Positions 34,271 to 42,736 of a stretch of 64,000 nt of DNA are shown here, piece after piece. This stretch comes from an uncultured Fibrobacter sp. Lineage in GTDB: Bacteria; Fibrobacterota; Fibrobacteria; Fibrobacterales; Fibrobacteraceae. Location: the NCBI GenBank assembly GCA_946413655.1, contig CAMKLO010000005.1, positions 1 to 64,000 on the forward strand, written 5' to 3'. Each line of letters opens with the position of its first letter. The first letter of the stretch is position 1. The translations under genes and the position numbers were made by a program. The notes beneath the pieces were generated by a model. It saw nothing but the letters and a program-made list of their open reading frames with translations. It had not been told where the DNA came from and searched no databases.

Positions 34271-36190
34271 ATGCTTCGTATCTTTTTTACGTGGTTGCTT
34301 TTTTGGGGAATGGTGTCTTTGTGCGCCTGCAGCTCTGCGCCTGCGAAAAAAAAGAACGATGTACATCCCGCTACTACAATGAATGCGGCCGATTCCGCTT
34401 TGGTCGAAAAGGTGGTGGCCGATGTGGCCGCGAAGCCCAAGGTCGAAGTTGATTTGGAAGCCGCCCATGAATTTTTCTTCCTTGCGAAGAATATGGAATT
34501 GCATGGCGACCAGCGTCAGGCCGATTTCTTCTGGAAGCAGGCTTATAAGGCGGACCCGACGAGCCGTTATTTGGGCTTTGGCGTTGCCGAACGTCTCGTT
34601 GCCGCTGGCGAAGATTCCTTGGCTTTAATCGAAGCGCAAAAGGCATCCAAGCTTAGGGGTAAACGCACGGCTTCGCAATATGCGTTGCTTGCCCGCCTTT
34701 ATGTGAAAACCGGCGAATCCGATTCGTGCCGCAAGTATTTTAATTTGGGTTTGGATTCTTCGCGTTACCAGGACATGGCTTTGCTTTACGATTACAGCCT
34801 GTACCTCGAAGCTGTCCGTGACGAGAAAGAACTTGTCCGTATTTACGACCTGCTTTTGCCGAAGGTCAATTACATTCCTACTTTGTTTCAACGTCAGCTG
34901 TCGCTTCTCCTGGATTTAGGGCGCGATTCTGCTGTGGTTGATCTTTTTGGTAAGGCGCACGAGGCCACTGGCGACAAGCAGATGCTTTTGCAGAAAGTAC
35001 GCGGCCTCATGGCGATGAAACGCTACAAGGAAGCCATTGCCATTGTGGATACGCTCACGAGCGCAAAACCCGAAGACGAGGAGATGACAATTATGGTGCT
35101 CTCTTCGATGCCGGGTGATAGTGCTTATGCATTTGCCATGAAGAAATATTATGAGGATGGCGTGAAAACGCCTGCGGTTCTCTGCTTTATTGGCCAGTAT
35201 GAATATGACATTGGCAACCGCGATAGCGCGAAGGTTCACTTGCTAGAATCCGTAGGTAAGTTGCAGGGTCAACCGAAATACGCAAACCGCGCCTACCTTG
35301 GACTCGTGAACATCTTTGCGAGCGAACAAAAGTTTGCCGAAGCCATCAAGTACGCCGAAAAGTCCGATTCCGTCAGCAACGGCGACACGAGAATGCTGCT
35401 TGCGTCTGTGTATGCGTTGGCCGACAAGTACGACAAGGCTTACCCCCTGCTTGATTCGCTCATGCAGTTCTGGGGAACATGGAAACCGCTTCCTGGCGTT
35501 GTGGATTCCGTAAATCTTGCGCAGATGCAGAACGAAGCGCAGATAAAGTATTTGCAGGTCCTCGACATTTATTCGAGAGCTCTCATCGGCGAAGCCTTGG
35601 ATATCGAAAAGAACGTGCGCGCAGATTCTCTCAAGAAGGCTCGTGCTCTCGACAATCGCACTCGTGCGCAGCAAATGCTCGAAACCTTCTTTGCGAAGGA
35701 TTCGACATATATGAGGGTTCGCCTTTCGATGGCGATGAACCTGGAACGTCTCAAACGCTACGACGAATCGTTCCTCCAATTTGAAGCCTTGTTGAAACAA
35801 CCTGGGTTCTCTCCGCATGAGACGGCTTCGACCTTGAACTATTACGGTTATTCGCTGATTGATTTGAACCGCTCGACGGATGAAGTCGAGAAGGGTTACA
35901 AACTTGTTCTCGAAGCCCTCGTTCTCGAAAAGGACGGTGAAGGGAAGGATGCCTATTTGGATTCCAAGGCGTGGGGCCTGTACCGCCTGGGCCGTTTTGA
36001 CGAAGCCTATCAGGTGATGCAGCTGATTGATAGCAAGATGATGGATCGTGACGATGTCTTCTGGGAACACATGGCCGCAATCCAGGATGCACTTGGTTTG
36101 AAAAAGAATGCTCGCAAGTCCTATAAGAAATTGCTGAAACTCAACCCCAAGCACCCTGCCGCATTGAAGTTCTTTGGCAAAAAGAAGTAG
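34271..36190 (+). CDS. TPR-repeat lipoprotein
   Basis: The ATG at 34271 has GGGAG 6 nt upstream; the track's TTG is three bases earlier. The signal ends at a lipobox (SLCACSSAP). The 600-residue body is helical with repeated TPR-like pairs, for example 'AHEFFFLAKNMELHGDQRQADFFWKQAYKADP' near 60, and the C-terminal 'AIQDALGLKKNARKSYKKLLKLNPKHPAALKFFG'. Such proteins assemble or stabilise envelope complexes. It is followed at 6 nt by another lipoprotein gene, so the two products may act together. Confidence 0.85.
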   Translation: MLRIFFTWLLFWGMVSLCACSSAPAKKKNDVHPATTMNAADSALVEKVVADVAAKPKVEVDLEAAHEFFFLAKNMELHGDQRQADFFWKQAYKADPTSRYLGFGVAERLVAAGEDSLALIEAQKASKLRGKRTASQYALLARLYVKTGESDSCRKYFNLGLDSSRYQDMALLYDYSLYLEAVRDEKELVRIYDLLLPKVNYIPTLFQRQLSLLLDLGRDSAVVDLFGKAHEATGDKQMLLQKVRGLMAMKRYKEAIAIVDTLTSAKPEDEEMTIMVLSSMPGDSAYAFAMKKYYEDGVKTPAVLCFIGQYEYDIGNRDSAKVHLLESVGKLQGQPKYANRAYLGLVNIFASEQKFAEAIKYAEKSDSVSNGDTRMLLASVYALADKYDKAYPLLDSLMQFWGTWKPLPGVVDSVNLAQMQNEAQIKYLQVLDIYSRALIGEALDIEKNVRADSLKKARALDNRTRAQQMLETFFAKDSTYMRVRLSMAMNLERLKRYDESFLQFEALLKQPGFSPHETASTLNYYGYSLIDLNRSTDEVEKGYKLVLEALVLEKDGEGKDAYLDSKAWGLYRLGRFDEAYQVMQLIDSKMMDRDDVFWEHMAAIQDALGLKKNARKSYKKLLKLNPKHPAALKFFGKKK

Positions 36191-36196
36191 GTTCGT

Positions 36197-36988
36197 ATGA
36201 CCGCGGTATTTGACAAGGGTGCCTGTTTGCAAAAATTTTGGCGGGAATTTTTTTTACTGCTGTTGCTCACTCTCTTTTTGACAGGTTGTACCGGCGGGCG
36301 TCAGGCTGCGTCGAAAGCTGCAGAAAATGTCGAAGCTCCGCTCGATAGCCTCAAGGCCGTCTTTTCGCTTACAATTCAATCCCCGGATGGTGTAGAACAT
36401 GATTTGGATGCCGTGCTGTTCTCGGTTCCGAACAAACGCTACCGCATGGAATTGACGGGTACGCTTGGCATCGGTGTCGCATCGCTCCTCTGGCTCCCCG
36501 AAGGCTGGCAGATGGTGTTCCCGATAGAAAAAATGTACGTGAAGGGAGCCGGTTACATGGTTGGGCTTTTGAACGATCCGTCGCTTCCGCTAGTACATAT
36601 CCATCAGGTGGCCGGACTTTTTGACGGGAAAGTTATCCCCGACAATCTCGAAGAAATCTCTGTGCGCGATTCCGTGATTGTTGGCTCGGTAAATTCTGTT
36701 GTCTTGAAGATCCACGAAGCTCGTGACGCGATGACACGCCGTTATACTTACGCCGAAAAAGACGGCGAAGTGCTCTGGCTACAGACGCTTGGCCGTGACG
36801 GCAAGGACGAAAAACTTGTCATTGAAGAATACAAGGAATTCAAGGGAGTAAAGACCCCCTCGCATATTTTATTTGTTCGTGATACGACAAAATTCCTCGA
36901 ACTCCGCGTAAAACGTGTGACCCGCGGTAAATCATTTGGTTTTGGCACCTGGCGCCTGAATATCCCGAGAAGCTATAAGCAGATTTAA
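36197..36988 (+). CDS. LolB/DUF4292-like lipoprotein
   Basis: A 263-aa lipoprotein (lipobox FLTGCTGG). The body is beta-rich: 'LKAVFSLTIQSPDG..LDAVLFSVPNKRYRMELTGTLGIGVASLLWLPEGWQMVFPIEKMYVKG' resembles the open half-barrel of LolA/LolB and of DUF4292 lipoproteins that carry hydrophobic cargo in the periplasm. Family placement rests on this pattern only. It lies directly downstream of the TPR lipoprotein gene and probably ends the operon. Confidence 0.7.
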   Translation: MTAVFDKGACLQKFWREFFLLLLLTLFLTGCTGGRQAASKAAENVEAPLDSLKAVFSLTIQSPDGVEHDLDAVLFSVPNKRYRMELTGTLGIGVASLLWLPEGWQMVFPIEKMYVKGAGYMVGLLNDPSLPLVHIHQVAGLFDGKVIPDNLEEISVRDSVIVGSVNSVVLKIHEARDAMTRRYTYAEKDGEVLWLQTLGRDGKDEKLVIEEYKEFKGVKTPSHILFVRDTTKFLELRVKRVTRGKSFGFGTWRLNIPRSYKQI

Positions 36989-37052
36989 GTAACGGGCGAA
37001 AGACATCCCCTTGTATCACTATAAAAGGTAAAGTTGAGAAGTGGCTTCCCAG

Positions 37053-37104
37053 CTTACACCGTTCAGGATGACGTTTCTAAGCCCTAAGCTCTAAGTTCTA
37101 AGTT
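37053..37104. repeat. REP half-unit followed by (CTAAGYT)n heptamer tract
   Basis: CTTACACCGTTCAGGATGACG (37053-37073) is the right half of the CTCAGGATGAC repeat class. It is followed by CTAAGCC, CTAAGCT, CTAAGTT, CTAAGTT in strict 7-nt steps (37077-37104), ending in a T-run. The tract is nearly identical to 22988-23015 and likewise sits just before a gene. Confidence 0.85.
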
Positions 37105-37114
37105 CTTTTTTTTG

Positions 37115-37122
37115 TAAATTAT
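37115..37122 (+). promoter_or_regulatory. TAAATTAT box 4 nt before start codon
   Basis: TTTTTTTTG-TAAATTAT-AACC-ATG: a weak match to the -7 box, without any Shine-Dalgarno before the ATG at 37127. Confidence 0.3.
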
Positions 37123-37126
37123 AACC

Positions 37127-40100
37127 ATGAAGTTAAATGCTACCGTTCTTGCATTGTTTTTTGGCGTGTTCTCTTTGGCACATGCCGTAGATACACTTGA
37201 CGTTTTTGTGCTGCGCGTGCAGTTCAAGAAGGAATCTCCGGACAACTCGCTTACGACGGGGACGGGGGTTTTCGATTCCGATACGGCGACGTATAAACTG
37301 GACCCGTCGGGCAGCCGCGGGAGCAAGCATTATTGGAAAAAGCATCTGGATTTTGCGAACTCCTATTATCAGGCGGCGAGCGGCGGAGAACTTGTCGTTA
37401 GGGCGACGGTGTTCCCGGAAGACGGAACGGCTTACGAACTGGACAAGCCGATAATCGACTACAATCGCACGCAGAAGTTGAAGGGCGAAAAGACTGCCGA
37501 ATACGACGTGGCTCGATTCCGCGATTATATGCGCTTTGTTTATGATGCCGTGATGAAGGCTCACGAGTCCAAAAATTCCCCGTTTAAGGTTCCGCTTTCC
37601 AAGAATCCGAATACCAGGCGTGCCTTCATGATTGCGCATGCCGGAGCGAGCAACTTGATTGACGGCGGAAGCATGGGGACGAAGGGCGCCAATACTCCGG
37701 GCGATTTCTTGGATATTTACGTTTCGAGGCCTGATTTTGCGTATCTGCAAGACACGCTTCCGGGTGTCGTTGTAGATAAAGTGGATTCCTTGAAGAACGG
37801 GATTGTGCTGAAGGGCGCTACGATTGATACGCTCACGTCGATGATGGTGGTGAGCGAAACGGCGTCGCAGGACGGGCTCAACTGGGGTATCAACGGTATC
37901 GTGGTGAACCAGATCGGCCGTGAACTCGGAATGCCCAATACGTTCGACGTGGGCAAGGGCATTTCGCGTCTGGGCTTTTTCGACATGATGGACTTTGCGG
38001 GTTACAATGCGGGTAACGGGTTCTTCCCGGTTCTGCCTGCGGCTTGGGAACGCGCTTACATGGGCTGGTCCAAGGTTAAGGAAGTGCGCCCGACGGCGGG
38101 GCATCCGGTGACGGTCGATATTGCTGCTGCGGGTAGCGGTCTTGGTACCGAGATTGTGAAGGTTGCCTTGAATGCCAGCGAATACATTTTGATTGAAAAC
38201 CGCCAGCGTTCCTGGGATAAGGACGGTATGGTGGATGTGTATCTCGGCGAGGCCAAGCAGAATAACGATATCACGACGAAGTCCATTTTGGTTGATAGTT
38301 TGAGTACCGTGTTTGAAGATAGCATCTGTGTTAAGAACAAATGCGAGCGTAACAAGAAAAAGGCGGAAGGCCTTATTATGGGCGTGAGCAGTTTTGACGC
38401 TGGCCTCCCGGCGAGCGGCATTGCCGTGTGGAAGGTGAACGACTGGTACTTGCGCGAATCGTTGCGGTTGGGAACAGCGAACATTTGGGGTGGTGAACAG
38501 TATCGCGACCACCAGTTTGGTCTTTCGCTTGTGGAGTCCGACGGTGTGCTGAGTATCGGCAAGACGTTCAAGAACGCACTTGGCGAAGACACATACGATT
38601 ACGGTAGCGGTACGGACTTGCTCCCGCATTTGCGTTATGCTAAGGACAAAAAGTTCGATACGATAAAGACGATTTTGCCGACAGGTTATGCAAATACGGC
38701 GACAACGCAGGGCGGCTACACTGGCATCAAGATTACGGTGGATGTGCCGAAGGACGCCCGCATCGAAAAGACTTCGAACGCATTTATGGGTGATAGCGTC
38801 AAGAGTTTTGCGGCTCCGGTGATTCGCGTGACCATCAGCGTCGATGAAGGAAGTATTGAAAATTCGAAATTCCCCCGCGATATTGGCCTGAATTCGGCGG
38901 TACGCGGTGCGGTGTTTGTGGATGACCCTGAAAACGTTGGCGAAAAAATCATAGTCGTGGGTGCCGAAGATGGAACTTTGCAGGCATTTAGCTCTTTGGG
39001 CGATACGCTTTTCGTTGCCGATACTGCGATTGTGCAGAAGTCGCTGACTCGCGATAGCGCCGAGCGTGAAGTGCCGCTGTACCGCGTAGGTGCAAGTTAT
39101 GGTCCGCTTGTCGGGCTTGCTAGCAATGGAGAACGCATTATCAGTTTGCATAAGGAAAAGCTTGTGATGACTTCGTTCAATAGCGGCATTCCGGAGCAGA
39201 CTGTCTTGGATTTGAAGAAGAGTGCTGGAGGGCTTCCTGGCATGAATTCTGCAATTGCTGGCCCGATTATGTATAAGAACGATGTGTATTTTGCTTCGGA
39301 TTCGACGATGTGGACGGCTCGTTGGAATAATGACGGCTATATATCAAGATCGTCTATGAAGAAATTGTCAAAGATTGCTCATGTGGATGACATGGCTCTT
39401 TGCAAAATTGAAAGTGTCTATAGAGTCAATGGTGACCAGCCTGATTGGGTCAGCGTTGGCGACGGACATGTCTATGTTCAGGAAATGATTATAGGGGATG
39501 GCAAATTTGGTTCAACACCTGCTTATGGAAAGGGCAGGGTTGTCTCGATCCCCAATGCCCAAGCCGATGAAAAGTTCCGCGTGGCTTGTACAGACTTGGA
39601 TCGCGATGGCTCGAACGAAGTGGTTGTGCTGGGTAGCCGTGGAACGATTGCTGGCTTCAAGATTGTCGAAGGTGGCGATATAAAGACGCTTTGGACCAAG
39701 AACTACAAGCGCGGTGCCGCGGGCACGAGCGGCCTCAAGGACGAAACGTCTGGTATTGCTCTTGGCGATATCAACGACGACGGCTACCCTGAAATTGTGT
39801 TCCTCGGAGACAACCTCGTTTATGCGCTTGACCGCTTTGGCGTGCCGATAGACGGCTTCCCGGTGACGATTAATCGCGGTGCGCCAATTGTTGGATTCCA
39901 CAGTGATCCGCTTCTTGTCGATGTCACGGGTGACAAAATTCCGGAAATTCTCGTGCCGTCGAGCGATGGGTTAGTTTATGCTTACACGGGCAAGGGCAAG
40001 CGCGTCTCGGAACGTTTCCCGATTGCGGCGGGCAGTTTCGAAATGGTGGATTCTCTCGAACAAGTCGTTCCGATGAGCATCTTTGTGACGGATGCGGTGA

Positions 40101-40570
40101 AAAAATCCAAGGGTCCTGAACTTTATGCATTCCACAGGAACAGCGTGTCGGCGTTCCGTTTGGACAAGGCTGCAAATGGCGCCGAAAAGGCTGCCGCTGC
40201 GTGGTCGCTCCCAGCTGGCGGCAACGAACGCACTGGATTCTTCGATGCTTCCAAGCTCGGCGATGTCGAGGCTGCTAAGGCAAAAGACGAAATATCGGAC
40301 TTCTTCATCTACCCGAACCCGGTTCGCGGTGGCGATGCGAAAGTGCGTATGGAACTGGGCGCGAAGCCGCAGTCCATCAAGCTCGAACTGTACGATATCA
40401 CTGGCTTGTGCGTGTTCAAGACGAACATCCCGGATGGTGTTGCCGGCATGAACCAGGCGAATCTCGATTTGCACAATTTGGGATCGGACGTTTATACGGC
40501 CCGCCTCAAAGTCAAGTTCGAGAGCGGCAAGACAAAACAGAAACTATATCGCGTAGGTGTTGTTCGCTAG
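37127..40570 (+). CDS. Secreted M6-like metalloprotease homologue lacking the HExxH site, with FG-GAP repeats and sorting tail
   Basis: A signal peptide (to about HAVD) is followed by a region like M6 (immune inhibitor A-type) peptidases: 'LDVFVLRVQFKKE', 'FANSYYQAASGG', 'FMIAHAGASN', and 'GFFDMMDFAGYNAG' after the usual catalytic site. At that site the expected HExGHxLGLPD reads 'NQIGRELGMPN' (about 259-269). Both zinc-binding His and the catalytic Glu are missing, so the protein should be inactive as a protease. Later parts hold FG-GAP-like units ('DLDRDGSNEVVVLG', 'GDINDDGYPEIVFLG', 'DVTGDKIPEILVP') and a type IX sorting tail ('FFIYPNPVRGGDAKV..LYDITG'). A binding or structural role on the surface is inferred. 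Confidence 0.8.
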   Translation: MKLNATVLALFFGVFSLAHAVDTLDVFVLRVQFKKESPDNSLTTGTGVFDSDTATYKLDPSGSRGSKHYWKKHLDFANSYYQAASGGELVVRATVFPEDGTAYELDKPIIDYNRTQKLKGEKTAEYDVARFRDYMRFVYDAVMKAHESKNSPFKVPLSKNPNTRRAFMIAHAGASNLIDGGSMGTKGANTPGDFLDIYVSRPDFAYLQDTLPGVVVDKVDSLKNGIVLKGATIDTLTSMMVVSETASQDGLNWGINGIVVNQIGRELGMPNTFDVGKGISRLGFFDMMDFAGYNAGNGFFPVLPAAWERAYMGWSKVKEVRPTAGHPVTVDIAAAGSGLGTEIVKVALNASEYILIENRQRSWDKDGMVDVYLGEAKQNNDITTKSILVDSLSTVFEDSICVKNKCERNKKKAEGLIMGVSSFDAGLPASGIAVWKVNDWYLRESLRLGTANIWGGEQYRDHQFGLSLVESDGVLSIGKTFKNALGEDTYDYGSGTDLLPHLRYAKDKKFDTIKTILPTGYANTATTQGGYTGIKITVDVPKDARIEKTSNAFMGDSVKSFAAPVIRVTISVDEGSIENSKFPRDIGLNSAVRGAVFVDDPENVGEKIIVVGAEDGTLQAFSSLGDTLFVADTAIVQKSLTRDSAEREVPLYRVGASYGPLVGLASNGERIISLHKEKLVMTSFNSGIPEQTVLDLKKSAGGLPGMNSAIAGPIMYKNDVYFASDSTMWTARWNNDGYISRSSMKKLSKIAHVDDMALCKIESVYRVNGDQPDWVSVGDGHVYVQEMIIGDGKFGSTPAYGKGRVVSIPNAQADEKFRVACTDLDRDGSNEVVVLGSRGTIAGFKIVEGGDIKTLWTKNYKRGAAGTSGLKDETSGIALGDINDDGYPEIVFLGDNLVYALDRFGVPIDGFPVTINRGAPIVGFHSDPLLVDVTGDKIPEILVPSSDGLVYAYTGKGKRVSERFPIAAGSFEMVDSLEQVVPMSIFVTDAVKKSKGPELYAFHRNSVSAFRLDKAANGAEKAAAAWSLPAGGNERTGFFDASKLGDVEAAKAKDEISDFFIYPNPVRGGDAKVRMELGAKPQSIKLELYDITGLCVFKTNIPDGVAGMNQANLDLHNLGSDVYTARLKVKFESGKTKQKLYRVGVVR

Positions 40571-40597
40571 CGTTGTAATGGTGGAAGGGGCAGGACC

Positions 40598-41473
40598 ATG
40601 TGGCAGAAACTTTGCTTGTTACTTTGTGCGTCGTTAGCGCTTGTTGCGTGTACGGCGACGGGTGAGCCCGCCGAAGGTCAGGATATTTCGCCTGATGGCG
40701 GCATCGCGTCTTCCGGTTCTGTTTCCAAGTCGTCTTCGAGCACGGATGCCCCCGATGGAAAATCTGATGTTTTCGATAAGCTGGATTGGGTGAAAATCCC
40801 CAATGCCTTTATTACCCGTGGTATCAATGAATTCTCTGTGAATTCGTTCTCTATTGCGACGACGGAAGTAACGCAAAAGCTGTATGAACTTGTGATGGGC
40901 GGCTTGCCGAAACAGTCCAAGGCAGGTGATGAACGCGCTGTTTCCAATGTCAGCTGGTATCGCGCTGCCTTATTTTGCAATGAGTTTTCCAAACTTTCTG
41001 GATTTGATACGGCTTACGTTTATAAGTCGATTGCTGGCGATTCAACATTGGTGGACTTGACGATTGACTATTCCGTGAAAGCCGTTCGACTCCCGACTGA
41101 AAATGAATGGGAAATTGCCGCTCACGGAGGCACTACAACGACTTATTATTGGGATACGGATGTTGCGTCCAAATATGCGTATTACGGACAAACTGCGGGT
41201 CCTGATGAGGTTGCCCAAAAATTGCCGAACGAGTATGGACTTTATGATATGGCTGGTAACGTTGCCGAATGGATGAACGACTGGTATGACACTTATCCGA
41301 AAAGCAAGATTGCCAATTATACCGGGCCAGCAAAGGGAACGTATCGCGTTATCCGCGGTGGTGGCTGGTCGGACAAGGTAACTGTACTTGCTCCGAAGGA
41401 ACGTGAAAAACTCAATCCAGCACAATCTAAAGAGACCATTGGCTTTAGACTGGTCTATTCTACCGGATTTTAA
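40598..41473 (+). CDS. SUMF1/FGE-like lipoprotein
   Basis: A lipoprotein signal (lipobox LVACTATG) and a short Ser-rich linker lead to a formylglycine-generating-enzyme-like fold: 'IATTEVTQKLYELVMG', 'VSNVSWYRAALFCNEFSK', 'VRLPTENEWEIAAHGG', 'NEYGLYDMAGNVAEWMNDWY', 'RVIRGGGWSD' and 'TIGFRLVY'. The paired active-site cysteines of true FGEs are not evident, so a non-catalytic or other role is likely, as in many bacterial SUMF1 proteins. It has a weak AGGA before the ATG and lies 27 nt after the M6-like gene, probably in one transcript. Confidence 0.85.
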   Translation: MWQKLCLLLCASLALVACTATGEPAEGQDISPDGGIASSGSVSKSSSSTDAPDGKSDVFDKLDWVKIPNAFITRGINEFSVNSFSIATTEVTQKLYELVMGGLPKQSKAGDERAVSNVSWYRAALFCNEFSKLSGFDTAYVYKSIAGDSTLVDLTIDYSVKAVRLPTENEWEIAAHGGTTTTYYWDTDVASKYAYYGQTAGPDEVAQKLPNEYGLYDMAGNVAEWMNDWYDTYPKSKIANYTGPAKGTYRVIRGGGWSDKVTVLAPKEREKLNPAQSKETIGFRLVYSTGF

Positions 41474-41506
41474 ACTTGCGGTCCTTTTGTCTTGATTGAA
41501 AATTTT

Positions 41507-41514
41507 TAGATTTT
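41507..41514 (+). promoter_or_regulatory. TAGATTTT box 4 nt before start codon
   Basis: TAGATTTT-CAGC-ATG with no Shine-Dalgarno; another candidate leaderless start. Confidence 0.3.
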
Positions 41515-41518
41515 CAGC

Positions 41519-41947
41519 ATGAAGTTTGCCTATGTGCTATCCGCATTGCTTTGCGGACTTTTTGTGGCTTGCTCTGAAGAAAAAAAAGAGCCGCTCCCTG
41601 ACTTGCCGCCTGTGGATATCCCAGCGACTGTTTTCGGTTTTTATTCCGGGCGCCTGCCGTGTGACGACTGCAAGTTGCTCAAGGTTGATATGGACCTGTT
41701 TGAAGACGGAACGATTCTCGCCGTGCGGACAAAAGTTCTGGATTCTGTATTTGTCGATACGTTACATGGAACATATGTCTATGCGGATAGCGTCGTGAAG
41801 ATGGAACTTTCGGAGAACTCGGCTCATTGGGCGTTCAAGCGCGACAAGGTGGGAAATCTCGCCTTCATGAAGTCGGGAGAGATTTATCGCGACGCGGACG
41901 GCTTGAAATCGGTCATGGTGCGTTTCTATAAAAAGATTCTCAAGTAA
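41519..41947 (+). CDS. NlpE-like lipoprotein
   Basis: A 142-aa lipoprotein (lipobox FVACSEE). It contains 'GFYSGRLPCDDCKLLKVDMDLFEDG', matching the N-terminal domain of NlpE ('..Y.G.LPCADC..'), including its CxxC pair. A short beta-barrel remainder follows ('GTYVYADSVVKMEL', 'LAFMKSGEIYRD'). NlpE senses surface or copper stress in enterobacteria; whether that holds here is not known. It is followed at 12 nt by a LytTR response regulator, which makes a signalling link conceivable. Confidence 0.75.
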   Translation: MKFAYVLSALLCGLFVACSEEKKEPLPDLPPVDIPATVFGFYSGRLPCDDCKLLKVDMDLFEDGTILAVRTKVLDSVFVDTLHGTYVYADSVVKMELSENSAHWAFKRDKVGNLAFMKSGEIYRDADGLKSVMVRFYKKILK

Positions 41948-41959
41948 GGGGTTGAAAAT

Positions 41960-42724
41960 ATGTTTACTGTCTTGATTGCTGATGATGAACCTCTTGCACG
42001 TGTGCGCATGCGCTCTCTGCTTGAAGCGTATTCGGGCGAAATCGAGATTCTGGGCGAAGCTGGTTCCGGTGCGCAGACTATCCAGAAAATTCATGACCTT
42101 GATCCTGATGTCGTTTTCTTGGATATCCAGATGCCGGATATGGATGCGTTCGAAGTCCTCCGCTCGCTGAACGAAGACGATATCCCGCTTATTGTGTTTA
42201 CGACGGCTTACGACAACTTTGCGTTGCGCGCTTTCGAAGAGAATACTGTCGATTACCTTTTGAAACCGATTGACCCGGAACGCCTCGCTGCGACGATGGC
42301 GAAACTCCACAAACGCATGCCGCACGAAGGCGGGCAAGGCATGCCTGCGGATTTCTCCTGGGACAAGTTCAAGGAATTGATGAGCATAGGCGGGATTTAT
42401 ATGCAACGTTTGCAGGTAAAGCAGTCCGACCGCATTCTGCTTGTGAACATGGACGAAGTTATCCGTTTCCAGAGCGAAGAAAAATATACGACGGCTTACA
42501 CCACTACGACGCAGTACGTGATTGACCAGACGCTTGTGGAACTGGAAAAGCGACTTGATCCGAACCAGTTTGTTCGAGTTCACCGTGCGCATTTGGTGGC
42601 CATTGACTATATTGCCGAAATTCGAAAGAATGAAGCGGGCCGCTTGTGCATTGTGCTTCGCGACAAGAACCGGACCCAGATCACCGTGAGCCGTAATTTT
42701 GTAAAAACAGTCAAGAGTCTGTAA
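41960..42724 (+). CDS. LytTR-family response regulator
   Basis: A receiver domain (about 3-120) has 'LIADDEPLAR' acid residues, phosphorylation site Asp55 ('VVFLDIQMPDM'), 'VFTTAYD' and 'DYLLKPI' with the conserved Lys. A LytTR DNA-binding domain (about 150-250) follows, with 'VNMDEVIRFQSEEKYTTAYTT', 'LEKRLDPNQFVRVHRAHLVAIDYIAEI' and 'TVSRNFVKTVKSL'. No histidine kinase gene is adjacent. It lies 12 nt after the NlpE-like gene and 12 nt before lepB, so it is probably part of one operon. Confidence 0.93.
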   Translation: MFTVLIADDEPLARVRMRSLLEAYSGEIEILGEAGSGAQTIQKIHDLDPDVVFLDIQMPDMDAFEVLRSLNEDDIPLIVFTTAYDNFALRAFEENTVDYLLKPIDPERLAATMAKLHKRMPHEGGQGMPADFSWDKFKELMSIGGIYMQRLQVKQSDRILLVNMDEVIRFQSEEKYTTAYTTTTQYVIDQTLVELEKRLDPNQFVRVHRAHLVAIDYIAEIRKNEAGRLCIVLRDKNRTQITVSRNFVKTVKSL

Positions 42725-42736
42725 TTGGGAGTTTTG

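Noticed and set aside
37133-39151. 672-aa minus-strand ORF
   Set aside because: Antisense shadow of the M6-like gene; Arg/His-rich, no homology-like motifs.
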